Positions 17,862 through 24,545 of a stretch of DNA of 64,000 bases are shown piece after piece. The position numbers and the translations under genes were made by a program. The DNA lies in the NCBI GenBank assembly GCA_024638165.1, contig JAHEKV010000002.1, positions 151,134 to 215,133 of the forward strand, in the 5' to 3' direction. Under the pieces are notes generated by a model. That model was not told the DNA's origin. It made no database searches and saw nothing but the letters and a program-made list of their open reading frames with translations. Every line of letters begins with the position of its first letter. Within the stretch, counting starts at the first letter, position 1. This DNA is from Flavobacteriaceae bacterium (GTDB lineage: Bacteria; Bacteroidota; Bacteroidia; Flavobacteriales; Flavobacteriaceae).

Positions 17862-17869
17862 TATTTTTG
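17862..17869 (+). promoter_or_regulatory. Putative -7 box, leaderless promoter of the 118-aa gene
   Basis: TATTTTTG matches TAnnTTTG and ends exactly 4 nt before the ATG at 17874. In this promoter class transcription should begin at or next to the A of the ATG. Confidence 0.65.
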
Positions 17870-17873
17870 CAGC

Positions 17874-18230
17874 ATGGCAAGAGATGAAAAACTAAAAGAT
17901 CGATTTGACGCACTTGTTGTGAAACTATCTGATCAATTTTCTGATGGTGATCCTTTGGATATGGAAGGAATGATTTATTTAGTGGGTGTTCAGGAGTTAG
18001 GGAAATTGCATCGCAAGTTCAAAAAGGATGAGAAAATCAATCTGATGCACATTGCAATTTGTCGTCTTTTAGAGCCTTATGGATATTATGAATTCTCTCA
18101 TTTCGATGAGGAAGGTTGGCCTCATTATAAGGTGATCGACGAGCTACCCCATCTAAAGGCGGGGGAACAATCTATCCTTATGAAAGAAGCGCTAGTGAAT
18201 TACTTTATTGAAAGAAACTATATTGAATGA
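17874..18230 (+). CDS. Small conserved cytoplasmic protein, unknown function
   Basis: A 118-residue acidic, soluble protein with no signal peptide or transmembrane segment. Visible parts are a helical N terminus (DEKLKDRFDALVVKLSDQF), MEGMIYLVGVQELG, KINLMHIAICRLLEPYGYYE and an aromatic-rich C-terminal half (FDEEGWPHYKVIDELP). It looks like a protein conserved in Flavobacteriia without a known role; no enzyme motif was found. It has its own leaderless-type promoter and overlaps the next gene by 4 nt (ATGA), suggesting coupled translation. Confidence 0.8.
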   Translation: MARDEKLKDRFDALVVKLSDQFSDGDPLDMEGMIYLVGVQELGKLHRKFKKDEKINLMHIAICRLLEPYGYYEFSHFDEEGWPHYKVIDELPHLKAGEQSILMKEALVNYFIERNYIE

Positions 18231-18526
18231 ATTCTGAATATTACGCGGTAATTTTTACCTCAACCACCGACGATGATTTGAGTGATTATCAGGAGTGGTC
18301 AGATAAAATGATAGAACTGGCCAAAACTATCCCCGGTTTTATTTCTATTGAATCGGCACGAAGTGCTATCGGAATTACTGTTTCTTATTGGAAAGACCTT
18401 GAAAGCATTTCTGATTTTAAAAGACTTGCCGATCATCGCTACGCGCAAGGTCGTGGGCGCGACCAGTGGTATCGAAATTATCGGGTGAGGGTATGTCGTG
18501 TGGAGCGTGATTACTCTTTTCCCTAG
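18227..18526 (+). CDS. Antibiotic-biosynthesis-monooxygenase-type (ABM) small protein
   Basis: A 99-residue protein with the dimeric alpha-beta barrel pattern of ABM-domain proteins: YYAVIFTS strand, MIELAKTIPGFISIESAR, ITVSYWKDLESISDFKRLADHRYAQ, then a final strand. ABM proteins include quinol monooxygenases and heme-degrading enzymes, but many are uncharacterised; the catalytic type cannot be told here. It overlaps the upstream 118-aa gene by 4 nt and the convergent gpsA by 4 nt. Confidence 0.82.
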   Translation: MNSEYYAVIFTSTTDDDLSDYQEWSDKMIELAKTIPGFISIESARSAIGITVSYWKDLESISDFKRLADHRYAQGRGRDQWYRNYRVRVCRVERDYSFP

Positions 18527-19524
18527 TTGAGCTTTCCTTTCAGTGATTCGAAGGTTTCTGTGGCCGATGCGCCCTTTTCAACTACTTGATAAACAGCATC
18601 AATAATTGGTGTTCGAAGCGCTTTTTTATGAGACTTTGCTAGAAGACAAATAGGTTTTACCGCATAAGCTCCTTCTGCAATCATCTTCTCTGCTTTAAAC
18701 GTTTCTTCTACGGTCATGCCTTGCCCCAGTCGATGGCCAAAACGTTTGTTTCTACTGTGATCTGAATAGGCGGTTACCAAAAGGTCTCCGAGGTAAGCCG
18801 ATTGATTGATGTTGCGTTTCATCTTATAAATACGGCCTAGATAGCGTTTCATTTCTCTAATAGCATTAGAAATCAAAACACTTTGAAAATTATCTCCATA
18901 GCCTAAACCTGATGCGATTCCTGCAGCAATGGCGTACACATTTTTTAATACTGCAGCATATTCGGTACCGATAATGTCGTTTCCGGTAGAGACTCTTACA
19001 TAGGCGTTGGATAAAGTAGCCTTCATTTGATCGGCTTTTAAATTATCTACAGCAGATACCGTAAGGTAGGAGTGTCTTTCGAGGGCTATTTCTTCGGCGT
19101 GACAGGGACCTGAGATTACTCCAAAATTCTTCAACTCTATCGCTGCGTATTCAGATAGGTAATCACCAATGATTTGACCGGTTTCAGGAACCATCCCTTT
19201 GACCGCTGAAAAGATCGTTTTGCCCTTAAGCAAACCCAAAAATGGATGTAGGCCTTGGTGTATAAATGCAGAAGGGATAGCGATAACCACCGTAGATGAT
19301 GCAGCTATAGCTTCCTCGATATTGCTTGTAGCATGAACAAGGCTTGTATTGAGTTGAACGCTGCTGAGGTAATGAGGGTTTTGTCCGACCGTGTTAATGG
19401 CCTTTACTCCGTCATCTTCTTTAACGTACCAGGTTACGTCAACCTCGTTATCATTAAATATTTTGACTAGTGCGGTTCCAAAACTCCCACCCCCTAAAAC
19501 GGTTAGGGACTGGTGCTTCAACAT
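18523..19524 (-). CDS. gpsA: Glycerol-3-phosphate dehydrogenase [NAD(P)+]
   Basis: Makes sn-glycerol-3-phosphate from dihydroxyacetone phosphate for phospholipid synthesis. The 333 aa match family length. The N-terminal Rossmann motif is VLGGGSFGTAL, followed by VVIAIPSAFIHQGL. The conserved VISGPCHAEEIA and VLKNVYAIAAGIASGLGYGDN blocks, with the catalytic Lys in LKNVYA, identify GpsA. It starts 2 nt after the cytochrome c stop and is probably co-transcribed with it. No terminator is visible after the stop. Confidence 0.96.
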   Translation of the reverse strand: MLKHQSLTVLGGGSFGTALVKIFNDNEVDVTWYVKEDDGVKAINTVGQNPHYLSSVQLNTSLVHATSNIEEAIAASSTVVIAIPSAFIHQGLHPFLGLLKGKTIFSAVKGMVPETGQIIGDYLSEYAAIELKNFGVISGPCHAEEIALERHSYLTVSAVDNLKADQMKATLSNAYVRVSTGNDIIGTEYAAVLKNVYAIAAGIASGLGYGDNFQSVLISNAIREMKRYLGRIYKMKRNINQSAYLGDLLVTAYSDHSRNKRFGHRLGQGMTVEETFKAEKMIAEGAYAVKPICLLAKSHKKALRTPIIDAVYQVVEKGASATETFESLKGKLN

Positions 19525-19526
19525 AA

Positions 19527-20006
19527 TTATAGCGTACGAAGATACTCTGCTACGGCTTTTGCTTCGTCTTCGGATAGATTCTGATTGATCATCAGAGCGT
19601 TGTTGTATTCTTTCAGAAGGGCCTTGGCTATCGGATCTTTTTGCAGCATTTCATTAGTATTAAGTAACATATTTAATACCCATTCAGGGCTGCGGCGATC
19701 GTAAACACCTTTTAATGCAGGACCAATCATTCTGCGGTCTACGAGGTGACAAGCGGTACATTTACCAGCGTAAATACTTTTTCCTTTTTCAGCTAGATCT
19801 GGATTGATTGCTGCACTAAACTCATAAGAAGTAATAGGTCCTAACCCTTTATTAGAAAGGTCTACGGGCACCTCTGAGGTGCTCGATTCTGTCTTTGTGG
19901 CTTCTTTTTTACGGGTTACTTCGAAACCTTTATTCTCCTTTTTAGGACTTTCACCACAGCTCGCAATGATTAAGGCAAGACCAACGAATAGTATTGATTT
20001 ACGCAT
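19527..20006 (-). CDS. Cytochrome c lipoprotein
   Basis: A class I cytochrome c of 159 aa. The track start at 20039 adds 11 residues; the ATG at 20006 starts a lipoprotein signal (MRKSILFVGLALIIASC, lipid cysteine at 17). Heme is bound by Cys83-Thr-Ala-Cys86-His87 (CTACH). RRMIGPALKG gives the typical following segment with a likely methionine ligand. A polar linker (residues 20-60) ties the domain to the membrane. Role inferred: electron carrier at the periplasmic face. TACATTTA upstream on the minus strand is a one-mismatch -7 box. Confidence 0.93.
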   Translation of the reverse strand: MRKSILFVGLALIIASCGESPKKENKGFEVTRKKEATKTESSTSEVPVDLSNKGLGPITSYEFSAAINPDLAEKGKSIYAGKCTACHLVDRRMIGPALKGVYDRRSPEWVLNMLLNTNEMLQKDPIAKALLKEYNNALMINQNLSEDEAKAVAEYLRTL

Positions 20007-20052
20007 GCTAAAAATTTTTGATAAATGTAGCTCGGACATTCATCTTAGACAA

Positions 20053-21033
20053 CTATTTACTCTGTTTATAATGATTTAGACGCTGTTGTTGCATTTCTAA
20101 CGCCTGCTCAAATTCGTTTTGGAGTCGCTTAATCAGTTCTTCAGTACTGGGGCAATCTTCAATAGCACTCACTCCATGACCTGCTGACCAAATGGTCTTC
20201 CACGCCTTGGCTTCTGAATTCATATCTAACCCAGGATCTAATTTTGCTGTTTGGGCGTAATCTTCTGGGCCTATTCCGGCAGCGTTCAAGCTTGCTTCCA
20301 TAAAGTTGGCAGGTATTCCCGAAACTGATGAGGTGTGTACAATATCGCTAGAGGCACTTTCGATGACCATCTTCTTATACTCCTCTTGGGCTTTACTTTC
20401 CTTCGTATTGATAAATCGAGTTCCCATGTAAGCCATGTCTGCCCCCATCTGTAGTACTGTAGCGATATCCTGACCGGTTGAGATCGCTCCTGCAACAACA
20501 ATGGTTTTGTCAAAGACTTTTTTCACATCTTTTATAAGCGCCATCGGGTTAATGGTACCTGAGTGTCCTCCTGCTCCTGCAGATACAAGAATAAGACCAT
20601 CAACCCCGGCCTCAGCGGCCTTTTCGGCGTGTCGTTTTTTGACGATATCGTGAAAAACTAAACCACCATAAGAATGAATCGTGTCAACTAAAAGTGAAAT
20701 AGCTCCAAGGGATGTAATCACCAATGGAACCTGATGTTTCACACATAGTTTTACATCTTCTTCTAGTCGTGTATTGGTTGGGTGAACGATTAGATTTACT
20801 CCGAAGGGAGCAGCCTTTTTACCAGTAGCTTGTTCAAACTCATTGAGATCAGCCTTTATCTGAATCAGCCACTCTTCAAATCCCTCGCTAGTTCGTTGAT
20901 TTAAAGCAGGAAATGTACCTACTACACCGTTTTTACAGCATTCGATGACCAGCTCAGGTCCTGAAACAAGAAACATAGGTGCCGCAATAGCAGGTAAACT
21001 GGTTTGGTGGAGTGGGGCCGGTAAGGATTTCAT
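20053..21033 (-). CDS. Nitronate monooxygenase (2-nitropropane dioxygenase family)
   Basis: A 326-residue FMN-dependent TIM-barrel enzyme that oxidises alkyl nitronates. Recognisable blocks are AAPMFLVSGPELVIECCKNGVVGTFPA, APFGVNLIVHPTN, ILVSAGAGGHSG (phosphate-binding loop of FMN), VVAGAISTGQDIATVLQMGADMAYMGTRF and TSSVSGIPANFM. The HSG motif carries the likely catalytic His. The physiological substrate is unknown, but the family protects against propionate-3-nitronate. It lies downstream of the EamA transporter on the same strand. Confidence 0.93.
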   Translation of the reverse strand: MKSLPAPLHQTSLPAIAAPMFLVSGPELVIECCKNGVVGTFPALNQRTSEGFEEWLIQIKADLNEFEQATGKKAAPFGVNLIVHPTNTRLEEDVKLCVKHQVPLVITSLGAISLLVDTIHSYGGLVFHDIVKKRHAEKAAEAGVDGLILVSAGAGGHSGTINPMALIKDVKKVFDKTIVVAGAISTGQDIATVLQMGADMAYMGTRFINTKESKAQEEYKKMVIESASSDIVHTSSVSGIPANFMEASLNAAGIGPEDYAQTAKLDPGLDMNSEAKAWKTIWSAGHGVSAIEDCPSTEELIKRLQNEFEQALEMQQQRLNHYKQSK

Positions 21034-21056
21034 AGCGTTGAATTTTCTTAAAGCTA

Positions 21057-21965
21057 CTAAACTTCTTTCTTCTCTGAAGGTATTCTGACCCGCTTGCTTG
21101 CTAAATACACCCCTCCAATGACAAGACTAGCTGCGACAATTTTAGTTAGTGTGAACTGATCTTTTCCTGCGAGTACCGCGAACAAAATACCCATCACAGG
21201 TTGAACGTAGGTGAAAACTCCGATTGTCGAAGCTTTTAGTTCGGTCATGGCAAAGGCATTAAATAAGTAGGTCAAAAAGGTAACTCCGATGACAACAAAC
21301 GCAATGGTTGCGTACGACCAACTGGGAAGTGTCGACCATTGAATGTCTAAGAAATCACTGATGGTTATGGGAAAATTGACAAGTAGCGAAAAAGTAAATA
21401 GCCATTTTAGTAGCGTAAAAGGATGGTATTTCTGAACTAAAGATTTAGTCAGAACAAGATAAGCCCCATAGGAAAGGGCATTGACGATAAAAAGAGTGTT
21501 TCCAAGGCGGATATTTGGTGCGTCTGAGCGCAATTCGTTACCAAAAACAACGAGTCCAAGCGCTCCTACAAGCCCCAGCGCAATCCCAAAAGTCTTGTTT
21601 TTTGTAATGGGTTCTTTTAGAAGAATAGCAGATAGTATTAGAGTACAAATCGGAGTGATCGTTACGAGCACCGCGCTGTTAATTGGAGTAGAGAGTTCGA
21701 GCCCTTTAAAAAAGGAGAGCATATTAATGCTTGCTCCAAATAAACTGGCTAATAGAATCTTCGGCCAATCTTTCTTTTCAATGGGGTCTGATTTTTTGAA
21801 TAAAGAAAGGCCCCAAAAAAGAAGAAAGCCCCCCACCACTCGCATGAATATAAACCCGAATGGTTTGATGTACATCGGCATTAAGCCCTTCGCAATCGTG
21901 TGGTTTAAAGCATAAATTGATGTGGCCCCGAAAGCCGCTAGAAAAGCGAGTACTCGTTTGTTCAT
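21057..21965 (-). CDS. EamA/DMT-family transporter
   Basis: A 302-residue inner-membrane protein with about ten hydrophobic helices in two EamA repeats (residues about 8-140 and 155-290). ILKEPITKNKTFGIALGLVGALGLV closes the first repeat and TYVQPVMGILFAVLAG marks the second, both typical. DMT transporters export metabolites or amino acids; the cargo is unknown. The ATG overlaps the ArsC-like stop by 4 nt, so the two are likely translated together. Confidence 0.92.
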   Translation of the reverse strand: MNKRVLAFLAAFGATSIYALNHTIAKGLMPMYIKPFGFIFMRVVGGFLLFWGLSLFKKSDPIEKKDWPKILLASLFGASINMLSFFKGLELSTPINSAVLVTITPICTLILSAILLKEPITKNKTFGIALGLVGALGLVVFGNELRSDAPNIRLGNTLFIVNALSYGAYLVLTKSLVQKYHPFTLLKWLFTFSLLVNFPITISDFLDIQWSTLPSWSYATIAFVVIGVTFLTYLFNAFAMTELKASTIGVFTYVQPVMGILFAVLAGKDQFTLTKIVAASLVIGGVYLASKRVRIPSEKKEV

Positions 21966-22315
21966 TTACTCAGTGCAGTCTTAGCTGCTTCTAAAGTGGC
22001 CTTGGCATGTCCTTCAAATACATTAGTATCTGTAAGAACTACTGGCCTTTTGAGAAAGGTGTAATGCTCAAGAATCAGTGAGCGGTAATCTTGTTCAGTG
22101 AGTGATTGTTCGGCAAGGCCTCTCTTCTTGTAGAGTTGCGCACGTCTGCTAAACAAAGCTTCATAACTACCAGCGAATTCAGCCATCTTATCGAGAGCAT
22201 CTGCGGTTATACCTTGAGATTTGATCTCAATGACTTCAACTTCTGGTCCAGGGTTCAAAAACGCTAAGGCTTTTTTACAGGTTTGACAAGTCGCTAAATG
22301 GTAGATTTGTTTCAT
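21962..22315 (-). CDS. ArsC/Spx-family thioredoxin-fold protein
   Basis: The track ORF starts at 22501 inside the opposite gdhA gene; the real start is the ATG at 22315, giving 117 aa. The N terminus KQIYHLATCQTCKKALAFL has the CxxC-containing first strand-helix of the ArsC/Spx/YffB family. The C-terminal RRAQLYKKRGL and FLKRPVVLTDTNVFEG also fit. Family members are arsenate reductases or redox regulators; which one applies here is not clear. A TACTTTTG box lies 15 nt upstream. The stop overlaps the EamA start. Confidence 0.88.
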   Translation of the reverse strand: MKQIYHLATCQTCKKALAFLNPGPEVEVIEIKSQGITADALDKMAEFAGSYEALFSRRAQLYKKRGLAEQSLTEQDYRSLILEHYTFLKRPVVLTDTNVFEGHAKATLEAAKTALSK

Positions 22316-22330
22316 GTTCTGAATTTGTTG

Positions 22331-22338
22331 CAAAAGTA
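22331..22338 (-). promoter_or_regulatory. Putative -7 promoter box for the ArsC-like operon
   Basis: The minus strand reads TACTTTTG followed by C, matching TAnnTTTG, 15 nt before the ATG at 22315. Confidence 0.5.
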
Positions 22339-22349
22339 AGGAAGATGTT

Positions 22350-22363
22350 AGACACCCGTGTCT
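22350..22363. promoter_or_regulatory. Perfect palindrome between arsC-like and gdhA
   Basis: AGACACCCGTGTCT is a perfect inverted repeat (6-bp arms, 2-bp centre) in the divergent intergenic region, just upstream of the ArsC-like -7 box. It is a candidate operator; it could also be chance. Confidence 0.3.
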
Positions 22364-22418
22364 CGCACTCATTTTAAGAATTTGATAATTTTTGGCAGTT
22401 TCAAAAATGGAAAAAGCA

Positions 22419-22426
22419 TAATTTTG
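22419..22426 (+). promoter_or_regulatory. Putative -7 promoter box for gdhA
   Basis: TAATTTTG followed by CC matches TAnnTTTG and lies 25 nt before the ATG at 22452. Confidence 0.5.
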
Positions 22427-22451
22427 CCCATATATTTTTAATTCACTAACA

Positions 22452-23807
22452 ATGCATAAAGACAACATGGCTACTATCGAGACTTTTATGAACGAAGTCA
22501 AGGCCAGAAATGGACACGAACCTGAATTTATTCAAGCGGTTCAAGAAGTTGCTGAAACGGTACTTCCTTACATTGTGCAACACGATATCTACCATGGAAA
22601 AAATATTCTTCTGAGAATGGTAGAGCCTGAACGATTGATTTCTTTCAGAGTTGCTTGGGTGGATGATACAGGAGAAATTCATGTAAATAGAGGCTATCGT
22701 ATTCAGATGAATTCAGCCATTGGTCCATATAAGGGAGGTCTTCGCTTTCACCCTACGGTAAATGCGAGTGTTTTAAAATTTCTTGCCTTTGAGCAAGTAT
22801 TCAAGAACAGTTTAACCACGCTCCCAATGGGTGGAGCAAAAGGAGGTTCAGATTTTGACCCTAAAGGAAAGTCTGACGATGAAATTATGAGATTCTGTCA
22901 TGCGTTTATGACTGAGCTCTGTCGTCATATTGGGCCAAATACTGATGTGCCTGCCGGAGATATCGGTGTAGGAGCTAGAGAGATCGGATTTTTATTCGGT
23001 GCCTACAAGAAAATTAGAAATGAATTTACAGGGGTACTTACCGGCAAAGGATTGAGCTGGGGAGGTTCTCAGATTAGACCTGAGGCTACGGGTTACGGAA
23101 CCGTATATTTCGCTCAAAGCATGTTAGAGACTCGAGGAGATTCAGTGAACGGTAAATCTGTCGTTATCTCTGGTTCTGGAAACGTTGCACAATTTGCTGC
23201 AGAGAAGGTTCTTCAATTGGGCGGAAAGGTGCTTACCTTATCTGATTCTGGAGGGTACATTTATGACCCAGACGGCATTGACGCTGAAAAGCTAGAGTTT
23301 GTAAAAGATCTTAAAAACGTGAAAAGAGGTCGGATAATGACTTATGTAAAGCACTATCCTAAGGCCTCTTACCACGAAGGCAAACGCCCATGGGAGGTTC
23401 CTTGTGAGATTGCTCTCCCTTGCGCTACTCAAAACGAGTTAGATGGGGTTGCCGCCGAATTACTAATAAAAAATGGATTGATGGCTGTTTCAGAAGGAGC
23501 GAATATGCCTTCTACTCCAGAGGCGATTCACCACTTCCAGAATCATAAGATCTTATTTGCTCCCGGTAAGGCATCCAATGCCGGAGGGGTTGCAACTTCA
23601 GGTCTTGAAATGTCACAGAACTCACTGCGTATCAGTTGGACGCGTGAGGAGGTGGACAACCGTTTGAAGCACATTATGAAAGATATCCATGATGCGTGTA
23701 CCACTTATGGCATGGAAGAAGATGGATATTGTAATTACGTGAAAGGCGCGAACATTGCCGGATTTGTGAAGGTCGCTGACGCCATGCTTGCCCAAGGAGT
23801 TATTTAA
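22452..23807 (+). CDS. gdhA: NADP-type glutamate dehydrogenase
   Basis: Reductively aminates 2-oxoglutarate to glutamate. At 451 aa it matches the hexameric short-chain class. The substrate region is YKGGLRFHPTVN plus LPMGGAKGGSDFDPKGK, where the active-site lysine lies. The dinucleotide-binding fold has VISGSGNVAQFAAEK. MSQNSLRISWTREEVDNRL is a conserved C-terminal block. The start could be the ATG at 22452 or the one at 22467 (MATIETFMNEVKA), which would better match shorter homologues. recO follows 6 bp after the stop. Confidence 0.96.
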   Translation: MHKDNMATIETFMNEVKARNGHEPEFIQAVQEVAETVLPYIVQHDIYHGKNILLRMVEPERLISFRVAWVDDTGEIHVNRGYRIQMNSAIGPYKGGLRFHPTVNASVLKFLAFEQVFKNSLTTLPMGGAKGGSDFDPKGKSDDEIMRFCHAFMTELCRHIGPNTDVPAGDIGVGAREIGFLFGAYKKIRNEFTGVLTGKGLSWGGSQIRPEATGYGTVYFAQSMLETRGDSVNGKSVVISGSGNVAQFAAEKVLQLGGKVLTLSDSGGYIYDPDGIDAEKLEFVKDLKNVKRGRIMTYVKHYPKASYHEGKRPWEVPCEIALPCATQNELDGVAAELLIKNGLMAVSEGANMPSTPEAIHHFQNHKILFAPGKASNAGGVATSGLEMSQNSLRISWTREEVDNRLKHIMKDIHDACTTYGMEEDGYCNYVKGANIAGFVKVADAMLAQGVI

Positions 23808-23813
23808 ATCAAC

Positions 23814-24545
23814 TTGGCAGGAACACCTTACATTCAAAGCTCGCTGGTGGTTTTAGGCAGCGTTAGGTATGGAGAGACCAGCCTAATTGTCAAGGCCTAC
23901 ACCCGCGAGCTTGGTATTCAATCCTATTTGGTCAAAGGAGTATTAAAACCCAAAAAATCGGGTCTGCGATCGGCCTATTTTCAGCCCCTCAGTTTTTTAG
24001 ATGCGGTGGTAACTCATAAGCCGAACTCAGATCGACTTGAAACCATAAAGGAAGCCAAGCCATTGCAGGCTTTTTCCCAGATTCATTCTGATGTAGTAAA
24101 GTCGAGTACCGCACTATTCTTAGCCGAACTATTCTCGGCTTCCCTGATCGAACAACAGCAAGACTATGATCTGTTTGATTTTATTATTGGCTGTTTAGAG
24201 GTATTGGAAAGCGAAAAAAGCTTTCCGAATTATTTGATCGTCGTACTTCTGGGTCTTTCAAAACACTTAGGGATTTATCCCGACTCATCACTTTCGAATG
24301 GAACGCTATTTGACCCTACAACGGGACAATTTCAAGCCGAAACTTCGAGATATTCTTTATCTGCTGTTGCCTCAATGACATTGAATGAAATTCTAGGCAT
24401 GAATTTTGATGAAACTATGCGGACAACAATAGATAAAAAAACCAGAGGAGAACTTCTAGAAGGATTAGTTAGGTACTACGACTTTCAATTGGCAGGCTTT
24501 CGTAGACCAAAATCGCTAGAAGTGATTCGAGGGTTGTTTGGATGA
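23814..24545 (+). CDS. recO: DNA repair protein RecO
   Basis: Recombination mediator that helps RecR load RecA on SSB-coated DNA. The 243 aa include an N-terminal OB-fold (SSLVVLGSVRYGETSLIVKAYTREL with SYLVKGVLKPKKSG) followed by a helical domain. Bacteroidota RecO often lacks the zinc-binding cysteines, and none in a CxxC arrangement is seen here. The start is a TTG at 23814, because no ATG precedes the conserved first strand. Its stop overlaps the downstream TonB receptor start by 4 nt. Confidence 0.9.
   Translation: MAGTPYIQSSLVVLGSVRYGETSLIVKAYTRELGIQSYLVKGVLKPKKSGLRSAYFQPLSFLDAVVTHKPNSDRLETIKEAKPLQAFSQIHSDVVKSSTALFLAELFSASLIEQQQDYDLFDFIIGCLEVLESEKSFPNYLIVVLLGLSKHLGIYPDSSLSNGTLFDPTTGQFQAETSRYSLSAVASMTLNEILGMNFDETMRTTIDKKTRGELLEGLVRYYDFQLAGFRRPKSLEVIRGLFG

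Noticed and set aside
21481-21915. ORF of 144 aa antisense to the EamA transporter
   Set aside because: It is fully opposite a well-supported membrane protein gene.
22446-22682. ORF of 78 aa antisense to the gdhA start
   Set aside because: It lies opposite conserved gdhA N-terminal codons; the real minus-strand gene starts at 22315.
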